Shown here: piece after piece, positions 55,294 to 64,000 of the stretch | Numbering within the stretch: the stretch's first letter is position 1 | Layout of the letters: every line of letters begins with the position of its first letter | DNA from: Symbiodinium natans | Lineage: Eukaryota > Sar > Dinophyceae > Suessiales > Symbiodiniaceae | NCBI GenBank assembly: GCA_905221605.1 | Contig: CAJNDS010002706.1 | Location: forward strand, 209,501 to 273,500 | Length of the DNA stretch: 64,000 nucleotides | Direction: 5' to 3' | The notes under the pieces: generated by a model | Database searches by the model: none | The model's input: only the letters and a program-made list of their open reading frames with translations | What the model was told of the DNA's origin: nothing | Translations under genes and position numbers: made by a program

Positions 55294-56914
55294 GCGGAAT
55301 TTCTTTCTCGCTCCCTGGCGAGACGCTCGCTCATGGCGAGACGGAGGTGCCCAAAAACAGGTGGGGAAGGCCCAAGAAGATGAGGCAGAGGAGGTGGAAG
55401 CCCACCGTCGTGCTTTTGCAGGCACGCCCTCCATAAAGTGGCTGGAGCACGAGTCCGAGTCAGTGTTGCAAAGCTGTCATTGCCCTCAGGATCATCCCAA
55501 GCTTGGCAAGAAGGGCGACGTCGTGAAAGCCAGAGTCTTAGCTTCGGCTCTGCAAGGATCTGATGCCGTGATGATTCCGTGATGATGATACTGTGTGAGA
55601 CACCGACCTGTCTCATGAGTCTGGGGGGCGCCGGAAGGAATTCTTGACATGTAGATTTTTCGCGCAGTCAGGTGAAGAAGGGCTATTACCGCAACATGCT
55701 CTTCCCACAGGGGGTAGCCAAGAGGCAGGACGCCAACATCCTGCGACAGCCCGGGGCCTACGGCTTGAGTTCTGACTCTGAAAGTGAGCATGGGGCGGAA
55801 CCAAAGGAAGTGGGATACCTTACGTAGAGTCGATTTTGTCGATGTTTGACCTTTCACCGTTAGCTCGCCGCCAAAGGCGGCTTTGTTGAAGTCTGTATCC
55901 CGAGAAGGATGCACGAGATAAAGTCTGACTTTCGTGAGGCTCCAAATGTTCCCCAAATTCATCCTATCTCCACAATGTAATTCTTGACTGGTGCGTCGAT
56001 GGCACCCCTCTCCAAGGCTCAGGCAAGAGAAGGAGCAGAAGAGCCGCGAGGCGGCCCAGGAGCCGGGAGCCCCAAAAGCAGCCTACAGATCGCCTACAGA
56101 CCGCCTGAGAAGATCTCTTTAAGGGTGTTTAGGGGCTTCGGCTACTTAGTTGATATCTGCGAGCTGATCGTTGCAACGGACTTCAGGTTAGAAGAAGCTC
56201 TGAAGAGGAAGGAAGCCATCGAGGGCCATGGCCCGTGAGCCTCTGAGCTCTGCAGCCTGTGTTTCGCCAACAAGTTCCCCACTTTCGGAACTTCGCAGGT
56301 TCGTGTTTGAGAAGAAGGTTCGCGAGGACAAAGAGAACATTTACGGATCCCTCTCGCAGATCAATGTTGCTGAGGACGCCGGCCATCTGTGATGACTGCT
56401 CTCGGTCGATGTTTGCAGTTTCGGGCTGGAGAGCCAGGTTGCAACGGTGTTGTCAGAGTATTTGAGAGAGTCATTGCACAACTTGTGCTCGGTTTGCGCG
56501 ATAGTTGTCTTCCCACATCCTGGCGCCGTCTCAACCACAGGAGGTAGTGAAGTCCACAGCCGTGCCTGTGCGCCAAGTCTCCGTGGACATCCCCAAGGCG
56601 ACACGAACTGCATGTCTTTTACAGCAGCCTGGTGCAGCCGAACTTGAACAGGGATCGGCAGATCTTGAGCTTTGGTTCCCACGACTCTGGTTCTCACCAC
56701 TCAGCTCCCGCAGATCACGAAAGTCGGCGAGTACCGTGGCACCATTGAGCTCACCCCAGAAGTTATTGCCGTCATTGAAGTCAAGGCCGGGGCCCGTTGC
56801 GCACGTCACTTCCAGTGCCCTCCTGAGCCTTAATGAAATCTTACAACTGCAGGTGGTCCCTGAAGGAAGCCTCAGCCAGGAAGGGGACGAGGGTGAGGAG
56901 GAAGTTCAGCGTGA
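55294..56914 (+). CDS. Organellar ribosomal protein bL9, nine exons
   Basis: bL9 binds domain V of large-subunit rRNA. The N-domain is spread over exons 55294-55421 (RWKPTVVLLQ), 55490-55528 (DHPKLGKKGDVVK) and 55672-55787 (VKKGYYRNMLFPQG). The long connecting helix follows in 56017-56061 (LRQEKEQKSREAAQ) and 56187-56234 (LEEALKRKEAIEG). The C-domain occupies 56299-56374 (EKKVREDKENIYGSLSQ), 56541-56597 (VPVRQVSVDIPK) and 56714-56785 (ITKVGEYRGTIELTPEV). An acidic tail starts at 56853. All eight joins keep frame. Donors are GC six times, GT once and GA once. A hydrophobic exon near 55105 (LASLALLSALLAGSLSLLLG) could be a signal peptide, which would point to the plastid, but its link is unproved. 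Mitochondrial location remains possible. The true start and stop are not fixed. Confidence 0.85.
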
Positions 56915-56919
56915 TGTCT

Positions 56920-57600
56920 GCGTGTATGTGTGTGACATTGGAGTCATTGGAGTGTCAGCGTGGCATGTTTTAGGACATGTACAAAGTCCGAATGGATTGT
57001 GTGTCTCAAGAACCGAATTGTACGAGCTCTCATTCTGAGAAGCTGCCAGCGAGCATGACGACAGATGATTTGACAGGGGCGCAGAAGGGTACCTGTGCTG
57101 GTACTGTAGCATGCTATCAAACCCTGAGTGCTTCAGTGCGACAGGAGGCCTCTGAATGAGAGGGCAGTGGGCCTAGAGCCCTGCTCGGACATGGCACGGC
57201 ACTGTGTCAATTGGCAGGTAGCAGTGATGAGCAAAGTCCCAGTGGGCATGTTTTTGGAGCGCTCACGATTCCCCCACATGGGTCCTTGAAATTACGAATC
57301 ATCCTGTTTCCTGGCTCATTGTTGGCGATGCTGCATGATGCAGTCACTTCTGAATCCCTTGCCAGTTGTTTCCTAGTTAGTTTTTTTTGCCTAGGTGCTC
57401 AACTTGGCGTGGGCGGCTGTGAGCGGTTGGAGAGTTTTCCATGAACATCCCTATCTTGTCGTCATGTTGCCTTCATGCTGCCTTCATGTTGTGAACGACA
57501 CATGGGCAAGGTTGCAGCTCAGGGTAGCGCAAGGCGCATAAGCAAGAATTCCCAAGCTGTTTGCAGTGGAAGCAGAAACTTGCTCACAGCTCCTGCGATC
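56920..57600. other. Stretch without a supported gene
   Basis: Holds the 3' part of the bL9 gene and spacer. The acidic tail frame stays open to 57038, but a GTCTGC donor at about 56915 could end it earlier. Nothing else is seen. Confidence 0.4.
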
Positions 57601-57629
57601 TCCGAGAGTCAAAGCTCCATCCAAGCCTG

Positions 57630-58788
57630 CTGATTGACCCGGATGCTGTCTTCCCTGAGATCTGCATGAAACCTGCTCCGCCTCCTCCTGGCAGGCCCAA
57701 GTCAGCATCGGAACCAACTGTCTCGTCGAGAGGGGAGCCAAGGATAAGGAAGTTCAGAAGTTCCGAACCCACCCGGAGAAACAGCGTGTGAGATCATTTA
57801 GATAAACTCTCAGAGCCGAACCGAAACGTCCATGGCGGCAGAGCCGGGGCGCCCCGAGGAGCGCTTTTTGTTTTAATGCTTTTGATGGTTTTTTTTCAGT
57901 TTCTCCGGAGGCTTCTAAGCAGAGGGCCCCTAAGTGCATATTGGAGCACGTAAGAATTGGGGAGGCCTCCAGTGCCCCCAAGTGGAAACAGTGCCCTCGA
58001 GTCCTTGGAGGTGCCAGAGGCGCTCGTTGCCGAGCTTGCCAAATGGCGGAGGGAGGCAAAGCCGAGAGTCAGAGCGAGTCAGGCATAGGATCTGGATGGT
58101 CGCCATGCAACGTCGTTGGGTACAGTTGACAAGTATCTCGAGGTCAGGCTTGCTTTGTGTAGACTTGGGTCGAGACCAGTGTGCTCGTGCTTTCTGTTGA
58201 CATTTTACGGTTGCTGGAGGCAGTCGCAGGTCACAACAAGCACTGCTGAGTGGTTCATGCATCTTGATTTTGAATGCTATTTCCGATGAAGCTGTTCGTG
58301 GACTGTTCTGTTCTGCCTCCTGAAAAAGAAGCCTCTTCCTAGAGCAGGTGTGTGGCAGCTGCGGGGCCAAAGCGATGTTCTATTGTCCTTACTGTTGCAG
58401 GAAGCCCAGTGGAGGGGTTGTAGCATGCATATCGAGGGCCTGGTGGACACTTCATCCTTGCCAGAGCATTGTACCAAGCCTTGGGCGGTGAGGCACACCT
58501 CTCGGGGTTCCAGAAGGCGTAACGGTTCCTCGGGCAAGGTCCTGCTGGCTTACGGCGCACGAGAGAAGTGCTTTCAACCTGCAGTGAGAAGCGTCTCTGC
58601 GAGATCTGGCCAGGCTACCCTTTGCCCATTGTGACATCATCTTCGATGATGCGCCGAAGAAGGCAGGATGCTGGAGGGCCGTAAACGAGATGAGCCAAGA
58701 ACTGTCGTCTCAAAGCTTTCACTGCTCATTTTGCCTTCGTGAGAGGCTACCAGCATTCACGCCAAAGTCCTGGCGCCAGAACAGGTGG
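57630..58788 (+). CDS. Candidate multi-exon gene, unknown protein
   Basis: A Pro/Ser-rich segment at 57630-57788 reads ICMKPAPPPPGRPKSASEPT and RKFRSSEPTRRNS. After a TTTTTCAG acceptor, 57900-57950 reads SPEASKQRAPKCILEH and stops at a GTAAGA donor. At about 57998-58076 the frame reads SLEVPEALVAELAKWRREAK. The region 58592-58788 reads SLRDLARLPFAHCDIIFDDA, KKAGCWRAVNEMSQ and FHCSFCLRERLP, ending at a GTGGGG donor. The CxxC in the last piece might bind zinc. The links between pieces are not all resolved. No family is recognised. Confidence 0.35.
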
Positions 58789-59371
58789 GGTTGGGGGAGT
58801 TTTCCGTCCCACCCGCGGGACAGTACGTCGCGTAGGTGCTGTTGGTGGGAGGGCGTAGTGCGCAGATGGAATGTCGCATTGTTCGTGGGATGTATCACGT
58901 GCAGGTTCGCCTCATCGATCTCTTCACAACAGAGGCCAACACCAACCGTACTTTGAGTCGACCTGCCGGGGGCACCGCCACGAAGGCGCATGGGTGTCTA
59001 CAGGGACGGTCGCGCTGACACCAGAGCATACTTCAGAGCATACTTTAGCCAATGATCGCTACCAGTGGAAAGCACGTCATAGCATCTCAACTAGACATGT
59101 GTACTTGCAGCGAAGCTTGCCAGGCGGAGTCCGAGGACATACGAGGACCAGACAAATCTTGAGTTCTTGACTGCCGGATGGTTAGGTCGTCATATGAGTC
59201 ATATGAAAGCAGGGTTCAAGGGTTGCATGGGTTGCACAGGAGAAATCAGCTCCGATGCCAATGCTGTCATCCGTGAGATCCCAGAGACCGGGACTCATAG
59301 CTTCGAAAGCACCCCGAAGTAACCAGTTCTGAGAAGGGCTTTCAATGACGGCCAGGGGGGAACCGAGCTGC

Positions 59372-62300
59372 ATGAGGTACGATCCACACATCACGCTCGT
59401 GCTCTTCCCAGTGGGGCGCCCCAGCTACGCCGAGCGCGGAATTGGGATGACTCGGGCACCTTGCCCCACGTTCAGTCGGACACGCGGCCCCCCTAAACCC
59501 TGGGCCAGCGATTCAAATGATTGAAACTCGGCCGCGATGTCTAAAACCTTCAGGGCTTTAAGGCAGCATCTGACTGAAGGGTAAAGGTGCTTCCGAAGGT
59601 CTACATCCAACCTAATTACGTTGCTTTCATTTGTTTTCTGCCGCTATGAGGACGATAGCAGCGCAACCTTCGAAGAGGCGGGTGGCCGCTTTGGGGTTCC
59701 TGGTGAATGGAAGTGTTCCTACTTACTGAGTTTTCGGAGCTGATTACTGTGCCTTGCAGATCTTGCAGGTGGCCACCGAGTCGGATGTCGGACCACTTGA
59801 TCAGCTCACGCTCGTCTCTGCCCAAGTTGTCCAAGCTCTGCACAACAAGAAATGCCTTGCATAACCTCGGACTGTTGACCTGTGTTTTGAGCTGTTTTTG
59901 CACGAGGTTGTGATCGACTCGCCGTGGAAGAGGGCACAGGCGACGCGGCCGCATTCATCCTGGATGTGGTGACAAATGGGCTCCACGTGCACAAGGCAGT
60001 CGCAAGTGACCATCGCCCAGACTCGGGGTCAGGTCTTGCGCAAGCACCCCCGACTGGCCAAGCTCCGATCTGCCTGGGGCCAATGTGCATGCAAGTATGA
60101 CCAAGTGGGGGTTGTTCTAATCTAGGATCCCTGTATTTCCCGAAACTTTGCGAGATTCGCCTGGGACATCCTCCGCCTTCTCGATTCTGGCGCTACCACT
60201 CGGAGGGCACAGGCAAGGGACAATGGTGAATGCATTGCGCCAACACGCAATCGATCCGTGAGAGACTTCTGCTACACGCCTTGCCTGGCGCAGGCTGCGT
60301 TTCCACCGTGGAGGCCACTGGGACTCAAGATGTCGCAACTGAATTGCGCGTAGGGGGCGAACCTACATATTGTCAACAACAACAGTCATCTCAAACCACA
60401 AAATCGTACTCTGTGTTGTGGGGGGTGACGGGTGAGTCCGGGGGTTTAAGGTTCTTCAAGCTCATATTTGCATCAATGCTTCGAGGGGGATTAGCGGCAA
60501 ACTGTGCCTCGCATGCAAAGACACACCAGAGACAGCTCACACCGTCTCAAGGCCTCACGCTCAAGACAAGCCAGGGGCGACACAAACCCTAAAGCAACTC
60601 AAAGCAACAAAACAAGACATGAGGATCGCCATGTGAAACCAAGTTAAGCCTTGAGCCCCAACGCCCCAAAAAACCCACTAAAGCCGGCACCGAGACTCAT
60701 GATACTCATGATACTCATGATCAGCTGATGATGCAGGCCCTGGCCGCTCTGGCCAAAGAAGTGCTCCCCCGAACTGGGGAAGCCGCAGAAGGCCCGGCGG
60801 GGCGCCCCAGCGGTCCTCGTGGAGTTTTAAAGGTCGCAGGGTAGAGCCGCCTGCATCGATGCAAAAAGGATTTTAGGTTAGGGAGTTAGGGTTTGCAGGT
60901 GAGGGAGTTGAGTGATGCTGTGCATCCTGTGTTTCCCAGAGACCTAGAGCGATGCAAGCCTGGACTGCTACTCACAAATGACTTGTCCACAGCTTGGCGT
61001 GAACCTTGAAGCTCAGCTCCGTGTCCGCCAGCCGTATTGGACCCCCGACCTGGCCCAACATTTCTTTCATTTTACGTGTAGCCGGTATGTGCGGCGAAGT
61101 AAATGCCAGTTGTAGCATGAAGAGCCTTGCAATTCCGACTGAGGAGTCTCCCGGATTTGTCATGCGCTCAGTTGTCTTTAATCAGCTTGAAACCAGTAGC
61201 GGCTTGCTAAGCCCCGTGACTCTGGGTTGACTGAAATATGAAATAGGCGATGACAGTACATGGGCTGTGTTTTGCTGGAGGATTCCTTTATGGATGATCC
61301 ATTCCTGTTCTTCTTCGCCCCGGTCTCAGCCACTCATGTGTGTTGCCCACATCTGCCCGCAACATGTCCGAGTACATTGGCACATGCTTTGGTGCCAATC
61401 GGCCAATGGGCCAATGGGCCAATGGGCCAGGTGCGGCAGTTTGCCTACATCTCGGAGAACAAGCGCACAGCAGGCGCCCGGGCACCACATGCAGAGGAGT
61501 CGTGTTGAGATGTTTTCTGGTGCAGGAGCTGGTGAATGGCCCATGGACGCGGCAGCGAAGCAGCGCCGCATGGATCAGGCCTCCTTTCACTCCACACCTA
61601 CGGAGAGTCCTGGGATAGATTTTTCACTGGCATCTCTGACAGGTCCGCCAAAAAGAAGCGAAGCGGCTGAAGCTGCGCCCCTTCGGATCGGGCACGGGCA
61701 GTTTCTGCTCTGTGGAGGCCCGGGGAGCTCTCTGTGATGTGCAGGTAGCTAAAGATGGTAGAGCATCCTAACCCTCGCTCATGTTCAGGTGCATGAGGAT
61801 GACGGGGAGACAGCTTGCGGAGAGCTCTTGACTCTTGAAAACAAAACAGGATAGGCATCTTGATCGCATGGGAGATGAGCAGAACACACGCCGTCCTCAT
61901 ACGGACCCGATTGTGCCATGTTTCACTGCCGTGCCACCTTAGCCATTGGCTCATCCTACACCATCAAAGAGTGCGAGTTCATGAACAGCCTCTCTTCAGC
62001 AAGCTTAAGCATAGCCTCGACTAGCTGAAGTCGGCGGAGGCAGCCTACAAGACGACCCCAGACACCCCACGGAACCTCTTTCCCGTCGCTCGTCCCCTGC
62101 TTGATGCGGTGCGAGCTCTGGCTGTTTACCAGCTTCTTTTGTGTTCTGGCAAGGAGCTTAGAGGGCTTTTGCACCTTTTCCCACACCCTGATATTTCAGC
62201 TTTTTTTCGCTTCCTGTAGTAGACTCTTATTAGACTCTTGGTAGTGTAGACGCTCTGCAGTCAAGGCAGCAGCTCCACTGGGCTTCGAGAATGAGGACGT

Positions 62301-62512
62301 CAGTGACCTCATCGGCATTGGCGGCCAGGCATCTCGAGCCTGCTACGGAGCCTGCTACGGTATGCCTTGGTTTTGACATGCTGACATCTGTAGTGATGTG
62401 TGGTGATGTCCATCATCCGCTTCCTTTCCCGCAGCCGCACAGCCCACAGTGTGGTGACATAGTGAGCATACCAGGCATATCACCTCACGTCAAGAAAGGC
62501 CGCAACAAGTAG
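59372..62512 (+). CDS. Candidate multi-exon gene(s), unknown protein
   Basis: Coding-like + strand pieces follow one another. 59372 onward reads RYDPHITLVLFPVGRPSYAE, and 59760 reads ILQVATESDVGPLDQLTLVS. 59907-60094 reads AVEEGTGDAAAFILDVVTNG to MCMQ and a GTATGA donor. 60737 reads ALAALAKEVLPRTGEAAEGP. 60993-61075 reads NLEAQLRVRQPYWTPDLAQH with a GTGTAG donor. 61431 reads VRQFAYISENKRTAG. 61643-61744 reads VRQKEAKRLKLRPFGSGTGS with a GTAGCT donor. 62261-62359 reads PLGFENEDVSDLIGIGGQAS, and a last piece ends SIPGISPHVKKGRNK at a TAG (62510-62512). Several phases agree and some do not, so exons are missing. I do not recognise the product, and more than one gene may be present. Confidence 0.4.
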
Positions 62513-62519
62513 AGACGCA

Positions 62520-63085
62520 ACGAGAAGAGAGCCTAACAGCTGTGAACACGGTGATCACTTTGAGTTGTTGCAAACTGAACCAAGCATTAATCCGACCCTT
62601 TGAATGACCCCTGGCTGTCTGAGCTCTTCAGTGATGCCAAGGTGGGTCAAGCGTTTGGTTCTTTGCTGGCTCTTGTAGGGGTGCCCGAAGCAGTGCGCAG
62701 AGCTTCCACTAGCCACATCGATGCACCCTGTGCTCAACATAATCTACAATCAATTCGACAAGTGAAGCTCATGCAGGGAACCTGCTACTCTGGCCGAGAG
62801 CCTCTGGCAACAACGGTTTCGGTCGCTCTGTCTTCGGGTGTGCACGACATGACCAAGCAACCGCAGTCGCAGGTTACTCTGTCAGTTCGTGTTCCAAACC
62901 TCCAGGCCTCCAATCCTCCAAGATTCTGGCAGGTAGTCATGCAGCCCCGCTCACGGGCAGAGCGCCATCGAGTCAATGGCTCAGGGGATCTCAGCGAGGA
63001 TTCAAGCGCCGTACTTGTGTGACGGCTCCTGAGGATTTTTTGGAACCTCAAAGATCTTCAAAGGATGGCCCGAAAGCCTCAGACA
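62520..63085. other. Stretch with one weak exon candidate
   Basis: A frame at 62594-62641 reads DPLNDPWLSELFSDAK and ends at a GTGGGT donor. It could be an exon. The rest of the long frame to 63022 has no recognisable feature. Confidence 0.3.
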
Positions 63086-63090
63086 TCTGA

Positions 63091-63974
63091 ATGGAAGCCA
63101 ATGCCCAGGAGGCGGCGGCCGCCGCCGCCGTCAGTGAGGAGGCTGTCCAACAGGCGCCGAAATCGCCGGATAGAAGTAATCACGTGACCTCGGCGCACAC
63201 CGAAGCAAGCGGAGACTCACGAAGACAGAATACTGACGAGCAAGACGCGGCTATAGTTAATTGTAAACGCTTGCGCGCCCCACCTCAGCAGGCCAATGCC
63301 GGGTGTAGAGTAGCGTGCGCATCGCAGACTTGGTGCAGCGCACACACGTCATGAGATCAGGAGGTGGGAGGGCTTCAGGAGGTTTAGGGTGGTCAGGGGG
63401 GCCCCACGGTTTCATCCTACAGTAGGGGTGTCTGAGGGGCCAGGGGTAGGGTGCAGGGTGTTCGAGGAAGGTTACAGGGGAGTGCTCCCAGAGATGGCAC
63501 CTGTGCATGGGCTTTGCCTGTCTTGGCCTTTCGACGTGGACGCCGCTCTTGCTCGGCCATGCTCGGATGACGTTTTTTCATTGCCAGGAATGGAATTCCC
63601 AGCGGGAAGTGCGTTTGCAGCAGAGGACTGGGATTCTGCGCCGTTTGGGCAGGGGTTGGACATGGAAGGCCTTGAATGACCCTGGGCTTTCAAAGATTCC
63701 TGGCAGGGTCCTGGAGCGCTTCAAAGACAAGGAGCGTGAGGTGCATCGAGCAGAGCGAGAGAGAGAGCGAGGTCCATCAGCTGTGTAGAAGAAAAGAGGT
63801 CTAGAGTCTAGAGTTCACTTCGGTTCGACCCAACCTCGGGGGCTGCACTTGCTATGCTGCGTGCGCGTAGGGTTGGGGGCCGGGGTTTCCCTTTTTCCTT
63901 CATGCCCGGTGAGAAGACGAAGATGGGTCACGGCCTCTTCACGGTGCAGAAGGGGCGAATCGTGAAAGATTGAT
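63091..63974 (+). CDS. Candidate gene start near the window edge, unknown protein
   Basis: ATG at 63091 opens an Ala/Glu/Ser-rich segment, MEANAQEAAAAAAVSEEAVQ. A frame from ATG 63494 gives MAPVHGLCLSWPFDVDAALA and an acidic end DWDSAPFGQGLDMEGLE. At about 63707 the frame reads VLERFKDKEREVHRAERERE. At 63903-63974 a short frame reads MPGEKTKMGHGLFTVQKGRI and stops at TGA. These may be exons of one gene or of adjacent genes. None shows a known domain. Confidence 0.3.
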
Positions 63975-64000
63975 ACACAAGACAGAATGATGAAATGAGA

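Noticed and set aside
61267-61737. A 156-codon + strand frame
   Set aside because: It is out of frame with clean exon pieces at 61431 and 61643-61744, which have proper acceptor and donor sites.
1-64000. A spliced-leader RNA gene or a relict spliced leader at a gene start
   Set aside because: I looked for the conserved 22-base leader ending in TTTTGGCTCAAG and found no full or near-full copy.
1-64000. tRNA or rRNA genes
   Set aside because: Scattered GGTTCGA-like words (for example near 21375 and 31386) lack a matching A box and cloverleaf at the right distance.

Overview
The window looks like nuclear DNA of a dinoflagellate, most likely a Symbiodiniaceae-type alga. The evidence is in the sequence: genes are broken into many short exons; introns start with GC or GA as often as GT; acceptors are nearly always AG followed by G; every gene I could support lies on the + strand; and introns and intergenic DNA are full of microsatellites, homopolymers, small tandem arrays and TTTAGGG-type tracts. 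No tRNA, rRNA, CRISPR array or bacterial-style operon was seen. Splice junctions were built by hand from reading frame and phase and are marked as models. The family names come from motif recognition, not from a search.

Layout. 1-24.0 kb is mostly simple repeats and long introns with scattered candidate exons: an RE/RD-rich protein at 5.95-6.3 kb, a start exon at 6.5 kb, a membrane-helix exon at 13.06 kb and a three-exon model at 16.36-16.96 kb. It also holds a 259-bp tandem array at 14.0-15.1 kb, an 11-bp array at 18.7 kb and a decayed reverse transcriptase-RNase H element at 20.5-21.5 kb. 24.8-25.9 kb is a J-domain protein, probably mitochondrial. 26.4-32.4 kb is the most unusual locus. The two halves of a cold-shock domain (26.40-26.68 and 31.69-31.97 kb) flank a gene for a tRNA CCA-adding enzyme (26.87-31.28 kb). 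That gene carries an ERI1-type 3'-5' exonuclease between its catalytic head and its C-terminal body/tail.

32.8-42 kb holds several multi-exon genes of unknown function, two of them rich in short coiled-coil exons. 42.16-44.28 kb is a 553-residue protein that I believe belongs to an uncharacterised protist family. 46.0-47.0 kb encodes a His/Ser/Gly-rich protein with a repeated aromatic-(Ile/Val/Met)-Pro motif. 50.3-52.5 kb is a 12-helix MFS transporter. 53.9-54.6 kb is a small gene start. 55.3-56.9 kb is organellar ribosomal protein bL9 in nine exons, six of its eight introns using GC donors. 57.6-64 kb contains further candidate exons of unrecognised genes.

The recognised genes do not form a pathway. 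Several are housekeeping RNA or organelle functions: tRNA 3'-end maturation, RNA binding, an organellar ribosomal protein and a mitochondrial co-chaperone. Same-strand order fits polycistronic transcription resolved by spliced-leader trans-splicing, as known for dinoflagellates, but no spliced-leader sequence is in the window.
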